Positions 26,320-35,284 of a stretch of DNA of 49,029 nt are shown here, one piece after another. Origin of the DNA: an uncultured Brevundimonas sp. (GTDB lineage Bacteria; Pseudomonadota; Alphaproteobacteria; Caulobacterales; Caulobacteraceae). Under the pieces are notes generated by a model, which was given only the letters and a program-made list of their open reading frames with translations, had not been told where the DNA came from and did not search any database. Every line of letters begins with the position of its first letter. The stretch's first letter is position 1. The translations under genes were made by a program, and so were the position numbers. Location: the NCBI RefSeq assembly GCF_937863155.1, contig NZ_CALMFB010000043.1, positions 1-49,029 of the forward strand, in the 5' to 3' direction.

Positions 26320-28119
26320 ATGATCGATCTTACCGACCTCGCCCATGCGCTTCAGCCGGCCGCTCAGGGAACGGCGGGCGATGCGGCCTCGCCCGAGGCC
26401 CTGCGCCGCCTGGCGCGGGATCTGGCCAGCGGCCGTCTGCGCAGCGGCCTGGCCGTCCAGAAAAAGGCCGTCGAGAAGCTGAGGGCCGCCCTGGCGGCGG
26501 TCCAGGCGCATGACTATCACCTGGGGGCCAAACGCTGCCTGGAAGCCCTGGATCTGGACGAACGCAATGGTCTGGCGTGGCACATCCTGGCCATCTGTCA
26601 GGAAAAGGCCGGCGAGGTGGGCCAGGCGCTGAACGCCTATGAGGCCGCGCTGAAACTGCTGCCGCACGAGACGGAGGTGGCGCACGACCTGGGGCGTCTG
26701 GCCCAGCGGCTGGGCTATCTGGAGATCGCGGAAAAGCTGCTGGTGAAATATCTGGCGGCCAATCCGGGCCATGTGGACGCCACCAACAATCTGGCCTGCG
26801 TGCAGCGCGACGCGGGCCGTTATGACGAGGCCGTCGCCACCCTGCGCGACCTGATCGCCATCGAACCCGGCAGCGCGCTGTTGTGGAACACCCTGGGCAC
26901 GGTGATGAGCGACCAGGGCGACATGCACAACGCCCTGATCTTCCTGGAAGAGGCGCTGCGGCTGGACCCCGACTTCGCCAAGGCCCGCTACAACCGCGCC
27001 AATGTGCGCCAACCGCTGGGCGACGAAGAGGGGGCGCTGGCCGATCTGATCGCCGCCTATGAGGGCGCCGAGCCGGGCTATGAGCAGGCGATGATGACCA
27101 TGGCGCGCGCCATGCTGCTGATGGGGATGGGCCGCATACCCGAAGGGTTCGAGGCCTATGAGGCGCGGCTGGACCCGTCGATGCCCGAGGCGATGCGCGT
27201 GGTGGTTGACGCCCCGCGCTGGGATCCGGCGACGACCGACATCGCCGGCAAGCGGCTGCTGATCGTGGGCGAACAGGGCATCGCCGACGAAATGATCTTC
27301 GGCGGCTGCATTCCCGACGCCATCGACGCCGTCGGACCGGACGGACAGGTCTATCTGGCCGTCGAGGCGCGGCTGGTCGACATGTACCAGCGCAGCTTTC
27401 CCCGCGCCGTTGTCGGCGCCCACCGGGCGGTGCGGCTGGAAGGCCGGCTGACCCGCTTCTGCCCCTTCATGGAAGACCTGGCCGAGGCCGAAGGGATCAA
27501 GGCCGACGCCTGGGTTCCGATGGCCAGTCTTCTGGCGCAATACCGCCGCAGCCTGGCGGATTTCCCCGACACGCGCGGCTATCTGAAAGCCGATCCGGCG
27601 CGGGTGGCGCATTGGAAGTCCCAGCTGGAGGCGCTGGGCCCGGAACTGAAGATCGGCCTGCACTGGAAGAGCCTGGTGCTGACCGGCGTGCGCTCGCGTT
27701 ATTTCTCCAGCTTCGAGCGGTGGAAGCCGGTGCTGACCACGCCCGGCTGCCGGATGATCAATCTTCAGTGCGGCGACGTGTCCGACGACCTGGCGGCGGC
27801 CCAGGCGGCCGGGGTCGAGATCTGGACCCCGCCGATCGACCTGAGGAACGATCTGGAGGATGTGGCGGCCCTGTCCGTCGCCTGTGATCTGGTGGTGGGG
27901 CCGGGCATTGCGGGCACCAATCTAGCGGCGACGACGGGCGCGCGCACCTGGCTGATCCATGCGCCGGACGACTGGCATCTGATGGGCACGGACCGCTACG
28001 TCTTCTATCCGCATGTGCGGACGTTCGCGACGGGCGGCTTCGACGGCTGGCCCCGCGCCATCCAGGCGGTGCGCGATGCGCTGGACCAGGCCGTGGCCGG
28101 CGGCTGGAACGACGGCTGA
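26320..28119 (+). CDS. TPR protein with C-terminal glycosyltransferase-like domain (FlbA-like)
   Basis: A 599-residue protein from ATG 26320 (MIDLTDLAHALQPAAQGTAG); an ATG at 26266 would add 18 residues. Residues ~60-290 form consecutive tetratricopeptide repeats (NGLAWHILAICQEKAGEVGQ, ALLWNTLGTVMSDQGDMHNA). The C-terminal half resembles the GT-B-like domain of TPR glycosyltransferase-type proteins (KIGLHWKSLVLTGVRSRYFS, ACDLVVGPGIAGTNLAATTG). Its position next to flbT-flaF-flagellin matches FlbA of the Caulobacter flaFG locus, implicated in flagellin synthesis or modification. The exact reaction is not known from sequence. Confidence 0.78.
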   Translation: MIDLTDLAHALQPAAQGTAGDAASPEALRRLARDLASGRLRSGLAVQKKAVEKLRAALAAVQAHDYHLGAKRCLEALDLDERNGLAWHILAICQEKAGEVGQALNAYEAALKLLPHETEVAHDLGRLAQRLGYLEIAEKLLVKYLAANPGHVDATNNLACVQRDAGRYDEAVATLRDLIAIEPGSALLWNTLGTVMSDQGDMHNALIFLEEALRLDPDFAKARYNRANVRQPLGDEEGALADLIAAYEGAEPGYEQAMMTMARAMLLMGMGRIPEGFEAYEARLDPSMPEAMRVVVDAPRWDPATTDIAGKRLLIVGEQGIADEMIFGGCIPDAIDAVGPDGQVYLAVEARLVDMYQRSFPRAVVGAHRAVRLEGRLTRFCPFMEDLAEAEGIKADAWVPMASLLAQYRRSLADFPDTRGYLKADPARVAHWKSQLEALGPELKIGLHWKSLVLTGVRSRYFSSFERWKPVLTTPGCRMINLQCGDVSDDLAAAQAAGVEIWTPPIDLRNDLEDVAALSVACDLVVGPGIAGTNLAATTGARTWLIHAPDDWHLMGTDRYVFYPHVRTFATGGFDGWPRAIQAVRDALDQAVAGGWNDG

Positions 28120-28155
28120 CATCCGGGCGTTGCCTTCCTGAACAGGAGCGACGCC

Positions 28156-28590
28156 ATGCCGGCCATCGAAAGCGACCGCGACGAGCAGGACCAGTCCGAG
28201 GTCTTCGACGAGACGCATCTGGACGACGAAGGCGACGGCGACCTGCTGCTGGACGAGGCGGACGACGTGTTCGACGTCACCCAGGCCGACGGCGACGCCG
28301 ACGAAGACGATTTCGACGAGGACGACCAGGATCTGGGCGACGTCCTGGCCATGGACGGCATCGAGGCCAAGGCCGACGCCCTGCTGGGCCTGGACAGCCC
28401 CCAGGTTTCCGAAATCGACGCCGACGGCGACCCCGGTTCGGCCCCCGACGAGGTCGAGCTGGTCTATGCCGGCCTGATGCGGAACCAGCGCGGCGCCCAG
28501 GCCAGCGCCGCCCATTGGGAGGCCAAACGCCTGTCCGACGACGACATCGCCGACCTGGGCTATGGCCCCGACGAGGAGACGACCCGATGA
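28156..28590 (+). CDS. Highly acidic protein of unknown function
   Basis: The protein has 144 residues starting at ATG 28156 with AGGAG 9 nt upstream. The first ~80 residues are dominated by Asp and Glu (DADEDDFDEDDQDLGDVL). The C-terminus VELVYAGLMRNQRGAQASAA, then HWEAKRLSDDDIADLGYGPD, looks like a small conserved domain. No signal or membrane segment is visible. It overlaps the next gene by 4 nt (ATGA). I do not recognise a function. Confidence 0.72.
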   Translation: MPAIESDRDEQDQSEVFDETHLDDEGDGDLLLDEADDVFDVTQADGDADEDDFDEDDQDLGDVLAMDGIEAKADALLGLDSPQVSEIDADGDPGSAPDEVELVYAGLMRNQRGAQASAAHWEAKRLSDDDIADLGYGPDEETTR

Positions 28591-28787
28591 CCACCCCCCG
28601 ACCCGAAATAGACACCCGCGGCCCCGACACGCCCCACGCCCGCCGCGCCGAGCGTCAGGACGGCAAGCCGGATCAACTGCGTGACAAATCCGGCCTGGCC
28701 GAAGACCGCCAGGAGGCCCTGATCGACGAGGGCGTCGAGGAAAGCTTCCCCGCCAGCGACCCGGTTTCGGTCAAACGCATCACCTGA
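28587..28787 (+). CDS. Small hydrophilic protein with ESFPASDPVSV motif
   Basis: A 66-residue protein from ATG 28587, overlapping the acidic-protein stop. The C-terminal EGVEESFPASDPVSVKRIT is a motif shared by many small proteobacterial proteins of unknown function. It is charged throughout with no membrane segment and is co-translated with the acidic protein. Confidence 0.7.
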   Translation: MTTPRPEIDTRGPDTPHARRAERQDGKPDQLRDKSGLAEDRQEALIDEGVEESFPASDPVSVKRIT

Positions 28788-28790
28788 TCG

Positions 28791-28818
28791 TTGTTAACCC
28801 GCCGTCTCCTGGGCTAGG
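28791..28818 (+). promoter_or_regulatory. Candidate promoter of the MoxR ATPase gene
   Basis: TTGTTA (28791-28796), a 16-nt spacer and GCTAGG (28813-28818) fit a Caulobacter-type housekeeping promoter, 33 nt before the ATG at 28852. Confidence 0.45.
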
Positions 28819-28851
28819 GCTGTAGACAGTCACAGTCCGGGGATACGGGGA

Positions 28852-29724
28852 ATGCAGGATCAGGGCGCGCGGTTCGAAGGCACCGCCAGCTATATCGCGA
28901 CCCACGATCTGAAGATCGCGGTCAACGCCGCCGTGACGCTGGAACGGCCCCTGCTGATCAAGGGCGAGCCGGGCACCGGCAAGACGGTGCTGGCCTATGA
29001 GATCGCCGCCGCCCTGGATGCGCCACTGATCACCTGGCACGTCAAATCGACCACCAAGGCCCACAACGGCCTTTATGAATATGACGCCGTCAGCCGCCTG
29101 CGCGACAGCCAGCTGGGCGACGAGCGGGTGCATGACGTGCGCAACTATCTGCGCCCCGGCAAGCTGTGGGAGGCCTTCACCGCCCCGGTGCGGCCTGTGC
29201 TTCTGATCGACGAGATCGACAAAGCCGACATCGAGTTCCCGAACGACCTGCTTCAGGAACTGGACCGGATGGAGTTCTATGTCCACGAGACGGACGAGAC
29301 GATCCGCGCGGCCGTGCGCCCCATCGTCATCATCACCTCGAACAACGAGAAAGAACTGCCCGACGCCTTCCTGCGGCGGTGTTTCTTCCACTACATCCGC
29401 TTCCCCGACGAAGAGACGATGAAGGCCATCGTCGAGGTGCACTATCCCGGCATCAAGCCGCGCCTGGTGGGCGAGGCGCTGAAGACCTTCTATGCGCTGC
29501 GCGACACGCCGGGACTGAAGAAGAAGCCCTCGACGTCGGAACTGCTGGACTGGCTGAAGCTGCTGATGGTCGACGACATCGACCCCGCGACCCTGCGCGA
29601 GCAGGCGGCCGGAAAGCTGATCCCGCCCTTGCACGGCGCCCTGCTGAAGAACGAGCAGGATGTGCATCTGTTCGAGCGGCTGGCCTTCCTGGGCCGTCGC
29701 GACGGCGGCCGGCCCGGCGCCTGA
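28852..29724 (+). CDS. MoxR-family AAA+ ATPase
   Basis: The protein has 290 residues. It has Walker A GEPGTGKT (near residue 38), Walker B VLLIDEIDKADIEF, sensor 1 in IVIITSNNEKELPDAFLRRC with the arginine finger, and a C-terminal lid, typical of MoxR/CbbQ-type AAA proteins. These normally work with a VWA-domain partner to assemble or activate other proteins. The usual downstream VWA (CoxE-like) gene is absent: a lipoprotein gene follows 82 nt later. Translation probably starts at ATG 28852. Confidence 0.92.
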   Translation: MQDQGARFEGTASYIATHDLKIAVNAAVTLERPLLIKGEPGTGKTVLAYEIAAALDAPLITWHVKSTTKAHNGLYEYDAVSRLRDSQLGDERVHDVRNYLRPGKLWEAFTAPVRPVLLIDEIDKADIEFPNDLLQELDRMEFYVHETDETIRAAVRPIVIITSNNEKELPDAFLRRCFFHYIRFPDEETMKAIVEVHYPGIKPRLVGEALKTFYALRDTPGLKKKPSTSELLDWLKLLMVDDIDPATLREQAAGKLIPPLHGALLKNEQDVHLFERLAFLGRRDGGRPGA

Positions 29725-29806
29725 CGCCACATCGCGGACGCGGAGCCGACATGCCGATTACTGCGATTTCACTGGATACGCGCGTCGGAAGGCGCAGGAT
29801 GGGGTC

Positions 29807-30646
29807 ATGAAACGGTACGCCCTGCCCCGTTCGATCCTGCCGCTGGCCGCCGTTCTGGCGGCCGCCACGGCCCTGACCGCCTGCGACCAGCCCAATGTTC
29901 GCATCACGACCACCAGCACCGGTTCAGAAACCCGGTCAGAGGGCGTGCTGAAGGTGGTCGATGCTCTGCAATGCCCGGAAACCCAGGGGGTTCTGACCCG
30001 CAAGGGCTCGGCCGAGGCCGGGGGTCTGGTCTGCATCTACGCCGGACCCAAGGGCGCCGAGGTCAATCTGCATCTGGTGCGGCTGGACGGCCGGCCGGCG
30101 TCCGAGGCGCTGAAGACCTTTGAGACCGAACTGGCCGCCGCCCTGCCCCAGACCCACGCCGACCTGGCCGCCCATGCCGCCGACCGTCGCGCGGCCGAAG
30201 CGGATCGCCGCGCCGCCCAGGCCGACCGTCGCGCCGCCCAGGCCGACGCCGAGGCCGCCCAGGCCGATTCCGCCCGCGTTCGCCTGCCCGGCGTCAGCAT
30301 CGACGCCCACGGCGACAAGGCGCGCGTGCGCATCGGCGGCCTCAGCATCAACGCCGACGACGCCGGCGGCACGGTCGATATCCGCACCGACGACGAGGCC
30401 GTCAGCATCAACGCCACCGACCGCGGCGCCGAAATCCGCACCCGCAGCGGGGGCGACGCCACCCGTTCGACCTGGATCCTGACCAATGGCGACGAGGCCG
30501 CCCAGGGCTGGCGCATGGTCGGCTATGAGGCGCGCGGACCGGCCGGCGGCCCCCTGGTGGTGGCGACCGTCCGCACCAAGGAGAACGATCACGACACGGT
30601 GCTGGATGCGGCCAAGGCGCTGGTGACGCTGAACGTCGGGCGTTGA
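29807..30646 (+). CDS. Putative lipoprotein with Ala-rich helical repeat
   Basis: A 279-residue protein from ATG 29807 (MKRYALPRSILPLAAVLAAA) with lipobox L-T-A-C. Residues ~120-150 are a repeated ADRRAAQ-type heptad likely to form a helix (AEADRRAAQADRRAAQADAE). Beta-rich sequence follows, with two copies of a motif of the type SI(N/D)A near VRIGGLSINADDAGGTVDIR. The family is not recognised. Predicted to be membrane-anchored in the periplasm. The reading frame is well supported by signal and composition. Confidence 0.78.
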   Translation: MKRYALPRSILPLAAVLAAATALTACDQPNVRITTTSTGSETRSEGVLKVVDALQCPETQGVLTRKGSAEAGGLVCIYAGPKGAEVNLHLVRLDGRPASEALKTFETELAAALPQTHADLAAHAADRRAAEADRRAAQADRRAAQADAEAAQADSARVRLPGVSIDAHGDKARVRIGGLSINADDAGGTVDIRTDDEAVSINATDRGAEIRTRSGGDATRSTWILTNGDEAAQGWRMVGYEARGPAGGPLVVATVRTKENDHDTVLDAAKALVTLNVGR

Positions 30647-30701
30647 TCCGGCCCGATGGTCCCCAGGCCATCGTCGTGCAGAGCTTGATCCGACCGGCCG
30701 G

Positions 30702-31397
30702 ATGCGTCACCTGACCTGCCCAACCGCAGGATCCGAGACTTCTTTGGCCGACGCCCCCTCCAAGACCGCCGCCCGATCCAAGCCGCCCCGCGCGTGGCAG
30801 CGCATGCTGTCGGGCCGTCGCCTGGACCTGCTGGACCCCTCGCCGTTCGATATCGAGGTCGAGGACATCGCCCACGGCCTGGCCCGCGTCGCCCGCTGGA
30901 ACGGCCAGACCATTGGCGAGCACGCCTTTTCCGTGGCCCAGCACAGCGTGGTGGTCGAGGAGATCACGGCCCACCTGAAACCCGGCATCGATCCGAAATG
31001 GCGTCTGGCGGCCCTGCTGCACGACGCGTCGGAATATGTGATCGGCGACATGATCTCGCCGTTCAAGTCGGCGCTGGGCGTCAACTACAAGGCGTTCGAG
31101 GCGCGGTTGGAAGGCGCCATCCATGTGCGCTTCGGCCTGCCGCCCAAGACCCCGCCCGCGATCAAGGCCCTGATCAAGAAGGCCGACAAGGCCTGCGCCT
31201 ATTTCGAGGCGACGCAACTGGCCGGCTTTTCGCACAAGGAGGCGCTGGGCTTCTTCGGCGCACCGCCGGCCGGCTATGATCTGGTCATCGACCCCCTGCC
31301 GGCGTCGCTGGCCCAGGAACGTTATCTGGACCGCTACCGCGTACTGGCCGAAGCGGTCGGCCTGATCCCCGCCGCCGACGCCTGGCACACGGAATAG
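30702..31397 (+). CDS. HD-domain hydrolase (YfbR-like family)
   Basis: A 231-residue protein from ATG 30702; a TTG at 30744 is an alternative. The HD motif is in LAALLHDASEYVIGDMISPF, preceded by a conserved His in GEHAFSVAQHSVVVEEI. This matches metal-dependent HD phosphohydrolases related to 5'-deoxynucleotidase YfbR. The substrate may be a nucleotide. It precedes the NrtR-like regulator by 2 nt and is likely co-transcribed. Confidence 0.88.
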   Translation: MRHLTCPTAGSETSLADAPSKTAARSKPPRAWQRMLSGRRLDLLDPSPFDIEVEDIAHGLARVARWNGQTIGEHAFSVAQHSVVVEEITAHLKPGIDPKWRLAALLHDASEYVIGDMISPFKSALGVNYKAFEARLEGAIHVRFGLPPKTPPAIKALIKKADKACAYFEATQLAGFSHKEALGFFGAPPAGYDLVIDPLPASLAQERYLDRYRVLAEAVGLIPAADAWHTE

Positions 31398-31399
31398 GC

Positions 31400-32332
31400 A
31401 TGGGCGGGGGCGGCGACAGCACCGGCGTCCGCATCGGCCTGTCGGCCGTGGTCATGGCCCTGCATGACCGCCAGGCCGTCGTCCTGACCATCGGCGAAAC
31501 CGAGGCCGAGGCCGCCCTGCCCTTCGGCCCCTTCGATCCGGCGGCCGACCGCACCTTCGAGCTGGCCCTGCGCGCCTTCGTGACGGCCCAGACCGGCTTT
31601 CGCCTGGGCTTTGTCGAGCAGCTCTACACCTTCGGCGACCTGGGCCGCGCCTCGCCGCGCGCCACGCCGGGGCCGGAACGGATGCGCGAGGTGTCGGTCG
31701 GCTATCTGGCGCTGACGCGCGCCGCGACCGAGACGCCGGCCGCCCGCTGGACCCCCATCTTCGACATCTTCCCGTGGGAGGATCGCCGATCCCCCGACGC
31801 CGCGCTGATGGATCGCATCGCCGCGGACCTGACCGCCTGGGCCGGAGCCGAGCCGCGACGGCAGGCGCGGGTCCAGACCCTGTTCGCCCTGCGGCCCGGC
31901 CTGCGCTGGAACGAGGAGCGGGTGCTGGACCGCTATGAGCTGTTGTACGAGGCCGGCCTGGTGACCGAGGCCGCCCGCGACCGCGACGAACCCCCGCCCG
32001 CTGCCTTGGGCCGCGCCATGGCGTCCGACCACCGCCGCATCCTGGCCACCGGCCTGGGCCGCCTGCGCAGCAAGCTGAAATACCGGCCGGTGCTGTTCGA
32101 CCTGGCGCCGGAGACCTTCACCCTGTTCGAGCTTCAGGCCGCGGCCGAGGCGGTGTCGGGCCTGCTGCTGCACAAGCAGAATTTCCGCCGGGGCGTCGAG
32201 CGCTCGGGCCTGGCGGCGCCGACCGGCGTGATGTCGGCCACCGGCGGGCGGCCCGCCGAACTGTTCCGTTTCGCCATTCCCGACCCCCAGGGGGCGCCGG
32301 CGGGGGGACTGCCCCTGCCGACCTTGCGATAA
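31400..32332 (+). CDS. NrtR-like transcriptional regulator (degenerate Nudix + winged helix)
   Basis: The protein has 310 residues. The N-terminal ~160 residues have a Nudix-like fold (VRIGLSAVVMALHDRQAVVL), but the Nudix box is degenerate (no REUxEE at RTFELALRAFVTAQTGF), so it is probably not a hydrolase. The C-terminal winged helix carries FTLFELQAAAEAVSGLLLHK and a GRPAELFRF ending typical of NrtR-type NAD-metabolism regulators, in which the Nudix domain senses ADP-ribose. It lies 2 nt after the HD hydrolase gene. Confidence 0.85.
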   Translation: MGGGGDSTGVRIGLSAVVMALHDRQAVVLTIGETEAEAALPFGPFDPAADRTFELALRAFVTAQTGFRLGFVEQLYTFGDLGRASPRATPGPERMREVSVGYLALTRAATETPAARWTPIFDIFPWEDRRSPDAALMDRIAADLTAWAGAEPRRQARVQTLFALRPGLRWNEERVLDRYELLYEAGLVTEAARDRDEPPPAALGRAMASDHRRILATGLGRLRSKLKYRPVLFDLAPETFTLFELQAAAEAVSGLLLHKQNFRRGVERSGLAAPTGVMSATGGRPAELFRFAIPDPQGAPAGGLPLPTLR

Positions 32333-32411
32333 TTTTTCGTCGCCCGCTTGCAGGGCGGCCCGGACGCCCGTAGAGAAGCCGTCCTTCAACCAAGCCTACT
32401 GAAGGCCTCGC

Positions 32412-32501
<90 letters not shown>

Positions 32502-32671
32502 CCGGCCCCCACCGACATATCTCCACCGGCCCTTGCCGGCGATAAGTCGCTGATAAAGCGCAAATTCCTACAGTCATCGCGTCGAAACTGCCCGGCCTAA
32601 ACAGGCGTCACCGGGCCGATTTCACGCGTTTCCGGCCCGCAGTCTCCACGCCGCGAATTCCGACGACGGTT

Positions 32672-32703
32672 TTCCCTGCTATCAGGGAATTTATCAGGGA
32701 ATT
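32672..32703. repeat. Inverted and tandem repeat between tRNA-Ser and the serine recombinase
   Basis: TTCCCTG (32672-32678) and CAGGGAA (32683-32689) form a perfect dyad around CTAT. The 12-mer TATCAGGGAATT is also tandemly duplicated at 32680-32691 and 32692-32703. The site is 55 nt beyond the recombinase stop and could be an attachment or regulatory element. The rest of 32502-32757 holds no gene. Confidence 0.6.
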
Positions 32704-32757
32704 TCATTTTCGGGCCGCGACCAGCAGGGCGCCGCGAAGATCCGACCCGGTCTTCGG

Positions 32758-34368
32758 TCAATGAATGGCCGCGAACCCGAACACGTGGCGCTGCTCGCTC
32801 CAGGCCAGCGGCATCTCGGTCTTCACGAGATGCTCCAGGGTCAGGCCCACCGGCTGGCGGCCTTCGATGATCGCGGACTGAATGTCAGGGGCCAAAAAGG
32901 CCAGCCTGACCAGCTGGCGCAGGTAGTTGTGAGCGAGCGCTTTCTCGGCGCCGCCGGCGACGATGGCGTGCGCGCGCCGCAGCCCCTGAACCAGCTTGGC
33001 GTCCGGCGCCGGGTTACGGGCCACCGCCGAGCCGTCGGCCGTGGCGATCCAGGTGCGGCCCCCGCGAAACACCGGGCGGCCGGGGATGATAAGATCCAGC
33101 TTGTTGACGCGCTCGCCAACCTCGACAAGCTTCTGACCGCCGAGCAAACCGGCTTGGGCCTTAGCCAAGCCAGCCGCGCTCAACTCGCCGCGCGGCAAGC
33201 GAACCACGATCCGATCCGTCCCGATCGTAACCCGGTCTATCTTCTCGCAGATAGCCGCCCATCCGTCGGCCGGCTCGGTCAGGCCGCAAGCCGCAAGCCG
33301 CTCCATGACCACCCCTTCAATGACGCCGGCTGGAACGCGACGGACAATTTCGCGGTCCAGCTTGGCCCCCTGCCCGACCTGCAGAGGCTGGGAGACGTAG
33401 TAGCGATAGCGCCTTCGGGACTTTCCGTAGGCGATGGCCGGGGTCATTGGCAGGCCATCCGCATCCACGATCTTGCCGGCCAGGGGCGAGCCCTGAAGCT
33501 GCAGCGGGCGCTTCCGTCGATGCGAGGTGTTGGCGTCCAGCGAAGCCTGCACCTCGGCAAACAGATGGGGATCGACGATGCCGGGGTGGGCGCCCGGGTA
33601 GGAGGCGCCCTTATGCGTCACCTCGCCGAGATAGACGCGGTTGCGCAGCAGATGGAACAGTGCGCCGCGACTCCAGGCCACGCCGCCCCGGGTGGAGCCC
33701 GATCGGCTGGTCTTGACCGCTGTCACCACGCCCTCGGCGTCCAGCTCGGCCTTCAGCCGATGGACCGAACCGAGGGTCAGATAGCGGGCGAACAGCCCCC
33801 TCACCTGCTCGGCCGCGCCCGCGTTCACCACCAGAGCCCGGGTAGCGGGGTCAGTAGGCAGGTCGTAGCCGAACGGCAGGTTGCCGCCCATCCACATCCC
33901 CTTCTTCTTGGAAGCGGCGATCTTGTCGCGGATGCGCTCCCCCGTGACCTCGCGCTCGAACTGGGCGAAGGACAAGAGGACGTTCAGGGTCAGCCGGCCC
34001 ATGGAGTTGGTGGTGTTGAACGCCTGGGTCACCGACACGAAGGAGACCGACCGGGCGTCGAACCGCTCGACGATCTTGGCGAAGTCGGCGAGGGACCGGG
34101 TCAGGCGGTCGACCTTGTAGACCACCACGACGTCAATCATGCCGCGATCGACGTCCTGCATGAGCCGCTGGAGGGCCGGCCGCTGCAGGGTTCCCCCCGA
34201 TAGCCCGCCGTCGTCATAGATGGTGGCCAGCGCTTTCCACCCCTCGCCAGCCTGGGATAGGACATAGGCCTCGCAGGCCTCGCGTTGCGCATGCAGGCTG
34301 TTGAAGGCCTGATCCAGCCCCTCCTCCGAGCTCTTGCGGGTGTAGATGGCGCAGCGGCTCGCTGTCAT
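32758..34368 (-). CDS. Large serine recombinase (recombinase family protein)
   Basis: A 536-residue protein from ATG 34366-34368 (MTASRCAIYTRKSSEEGLDQ). The N-terminal resolvase catalytic domain shows the active-site Ser in YTRKSSEEG, YDDGGLSGGTLQRPALQRLM and VVVVYKVDRLTRSLADF, with FAQFEREVTGERIRDKIAAS at its end. A recombinase domain follows (GGNLPFGYDLPTDPATRALV, LLRNRVYLGEVTHKGASYPG). Large serine recombinases integrate or excise mobile elements. It overlaps the DUF2924 gene by 4 nt; the DUF3489-DUF2924-recombinase set is a recurrent alphaproteobacterial module. A zinc-ribbon segment typical of the family is not obvious. Confidence 0.95.
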   Translation of the reverse strand: MTASRCAIYTRKSSEEGLDQAFNSLHAQREACEAYVLSQAGEGWKALATIYDDGGLSGGTLQRPALQRLMQDVDRGMIDVVVVYKVDRLTRSLADFAKIVERFDARSVSFVSVTQAFNTTNSMGRLTLNVLLSFAQFEREVTGERIRDKIAASKKKGMWMGGNLPFGYDLPTDPATRALVVNAGAAEQVRGLFARYLTLGSVHRLKAELDAEGVVTAVKTSRSGSTRGGVAWSRGALFHLLRNRVYLGEVTHKGASYPGAHPGIVDPHLFAEVQASLDANTSHRRKRPLQLQGSPLAGKIVDADGLPMTPAIAYGKSRRRYRYYVSQPLQVGQGAKLDREIVRRVPAGVIEGVVMERLAACGLTEPADGWAAICEKIDRVTIGTDRIVVRLPRGELSAAGLAKAQAGLLGGQKLVEVGERVNKLDLIIPGRPVFRGGRTWIATADGSAVARNPAPDAKLVQGLRRAHAIVAGGAEKALAHNYLRQLVRLAFLAPDIQSAIIEGRQPVGLTLEHLVKTEMPLAWSEQRHVFGFAAIH

Positions 34369-34790
34369 TTCGCCGCGCCCTCCCGCTGGCCGAAGAAGCG
34401 AGGGCCGTTCCAGCGCGTGCCGGTGATCTCGCGCGCGATCACCGACAGACTGTCGTAGCGCCTGTCCTCGAATAGGAAACCGCCTTCGATCACCTCGACA
34501 TCGCAGCGTCGGCCCTTCCACTCCCGGGTCAGCCGGACGCCGGGGGTCAGGACGGGACCGGGCGGTTTCAACTGCCCGGTCCCACGCACCGTCTTCAGCG
34601 TCGCCTTGCTCAGGCCGCCCGCCGCCTCGACCTGGATGTTCCAGGTCAGGATCCGGCGCAGCAGATCGGCCGATCGGTGGCGCGGCGCGGGCGGACCGAA
34701 CCGATCCACCCACGCCACTCTCAGGTCCTGGAGGCTCGCCGCCTCCAGCGCCTTCACCTCGGCCTCGGCCAGGATTACGGCCTGTCTCAC
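34365..34790 (-). CDS. DUF2924 domain protein
   Basis: The protein has 141 residues. The segment LQDLRVAWVDRFGPPAPRHR then SADLLRRILTWNIQVEAAGG, and the C-terminal RLTREWKGRRCDVEVIEGGF followed by RRYDSLSVIAREITGTRWNG, are the DUF2924 pattern. The family is regularly encoded with serine recombinases and may assist DNA binding or directionality, but this is not proven. It overlaps genes on both sides by 4 nt. Confidence 0.93.
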   Translation of the reverse strand: MRQAVILAEAEVKALEAASLQDLRVAWVDRFGPPAPRHRSADLLRRILTWNIQVEAAGGLSKATLKTVRGTGQLKPPGPVLTPGVRLTREWKGRRCDVEVIEGGFLFEDRRYDSLSVIAREITGTRWNGPRFFGQREGAAK

Positions 34791-35179
34791 GGCCGCGCCT
34801 CCGCCGCGCGATAGCGCAGGACGCCATCGACCAGCTGCGAGGCCACGGGCGCGCCCAGTTTCTTCTTCACGGCCCCCGCCAGCGCGCCCCGGACCGAATG
34901 CCGTTGCCAGCCAGTAGCGGCGACGATCTCATCCAGGCTCGCGCCGTCGGGTTGGCGCAGCAACGCGATCACCGTGTCGATCTTGCTGATCTTCTGGCGA
35001 GAGAGAACGATCTTCTCGCCAGCCGGCGGGAAAACGGCCTCGAAATCCGCGTTCGTCCGGTGCAGGGCGGCGACCACCTCGGCCTTCATCTTGCGGGCAT
35101 ACCGGCGGGGGATGGGGGTAGGCTTCATGCGCCGCTTGGGGCGGCTCTTGGCGTCGGGCAGTTGCACGATATCGGCCAT
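34787..35179 (-). CDS. DUF3489 domain protein
   Basis: The protein has 130 residues. The core ISKIDTVIALLRQPDGASLD followed by EIVAATGWQRHSVRGALAGA is the DUF3489 helix-turn-helix-like motif, and the N-terminus is basic. It is likely a DNA-binding accessory protein of the recombinase module. It is the first gene of DUF3489-DUF2924-recombinase, all overlapping. Confidence 0.92.
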   Translation of the reverse strand: MADIVQLPDAKSRPKRRMKPTPIPRRYARKMKAEVVAALHRTNADFEAVFPPAGEKIVLSRQKISKIDTVIALLRQPDGASLDEIVAATGWQRHSVRGALAGAVKKKLGAPVASQLVDGVLRYRAAEARP

Positions 35180-35284
35180 GGGGTTTGTCTCCGTTCCGGG
35201 GCGATCAGCCGCCCCTACCGAGACAAGCCCGCTTGGCGGGCATGGGCGTCAGAACGCTTCCTTTCGGGCAGAAGTCGAGCGGCT

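Noticed and set aside
34369-34827. N-terminal extension of the serine recombinase frame
   Set aside because: It overlaps the DUF2924 gene in another frame. The resolvase domain begins properly at ATG 34368.
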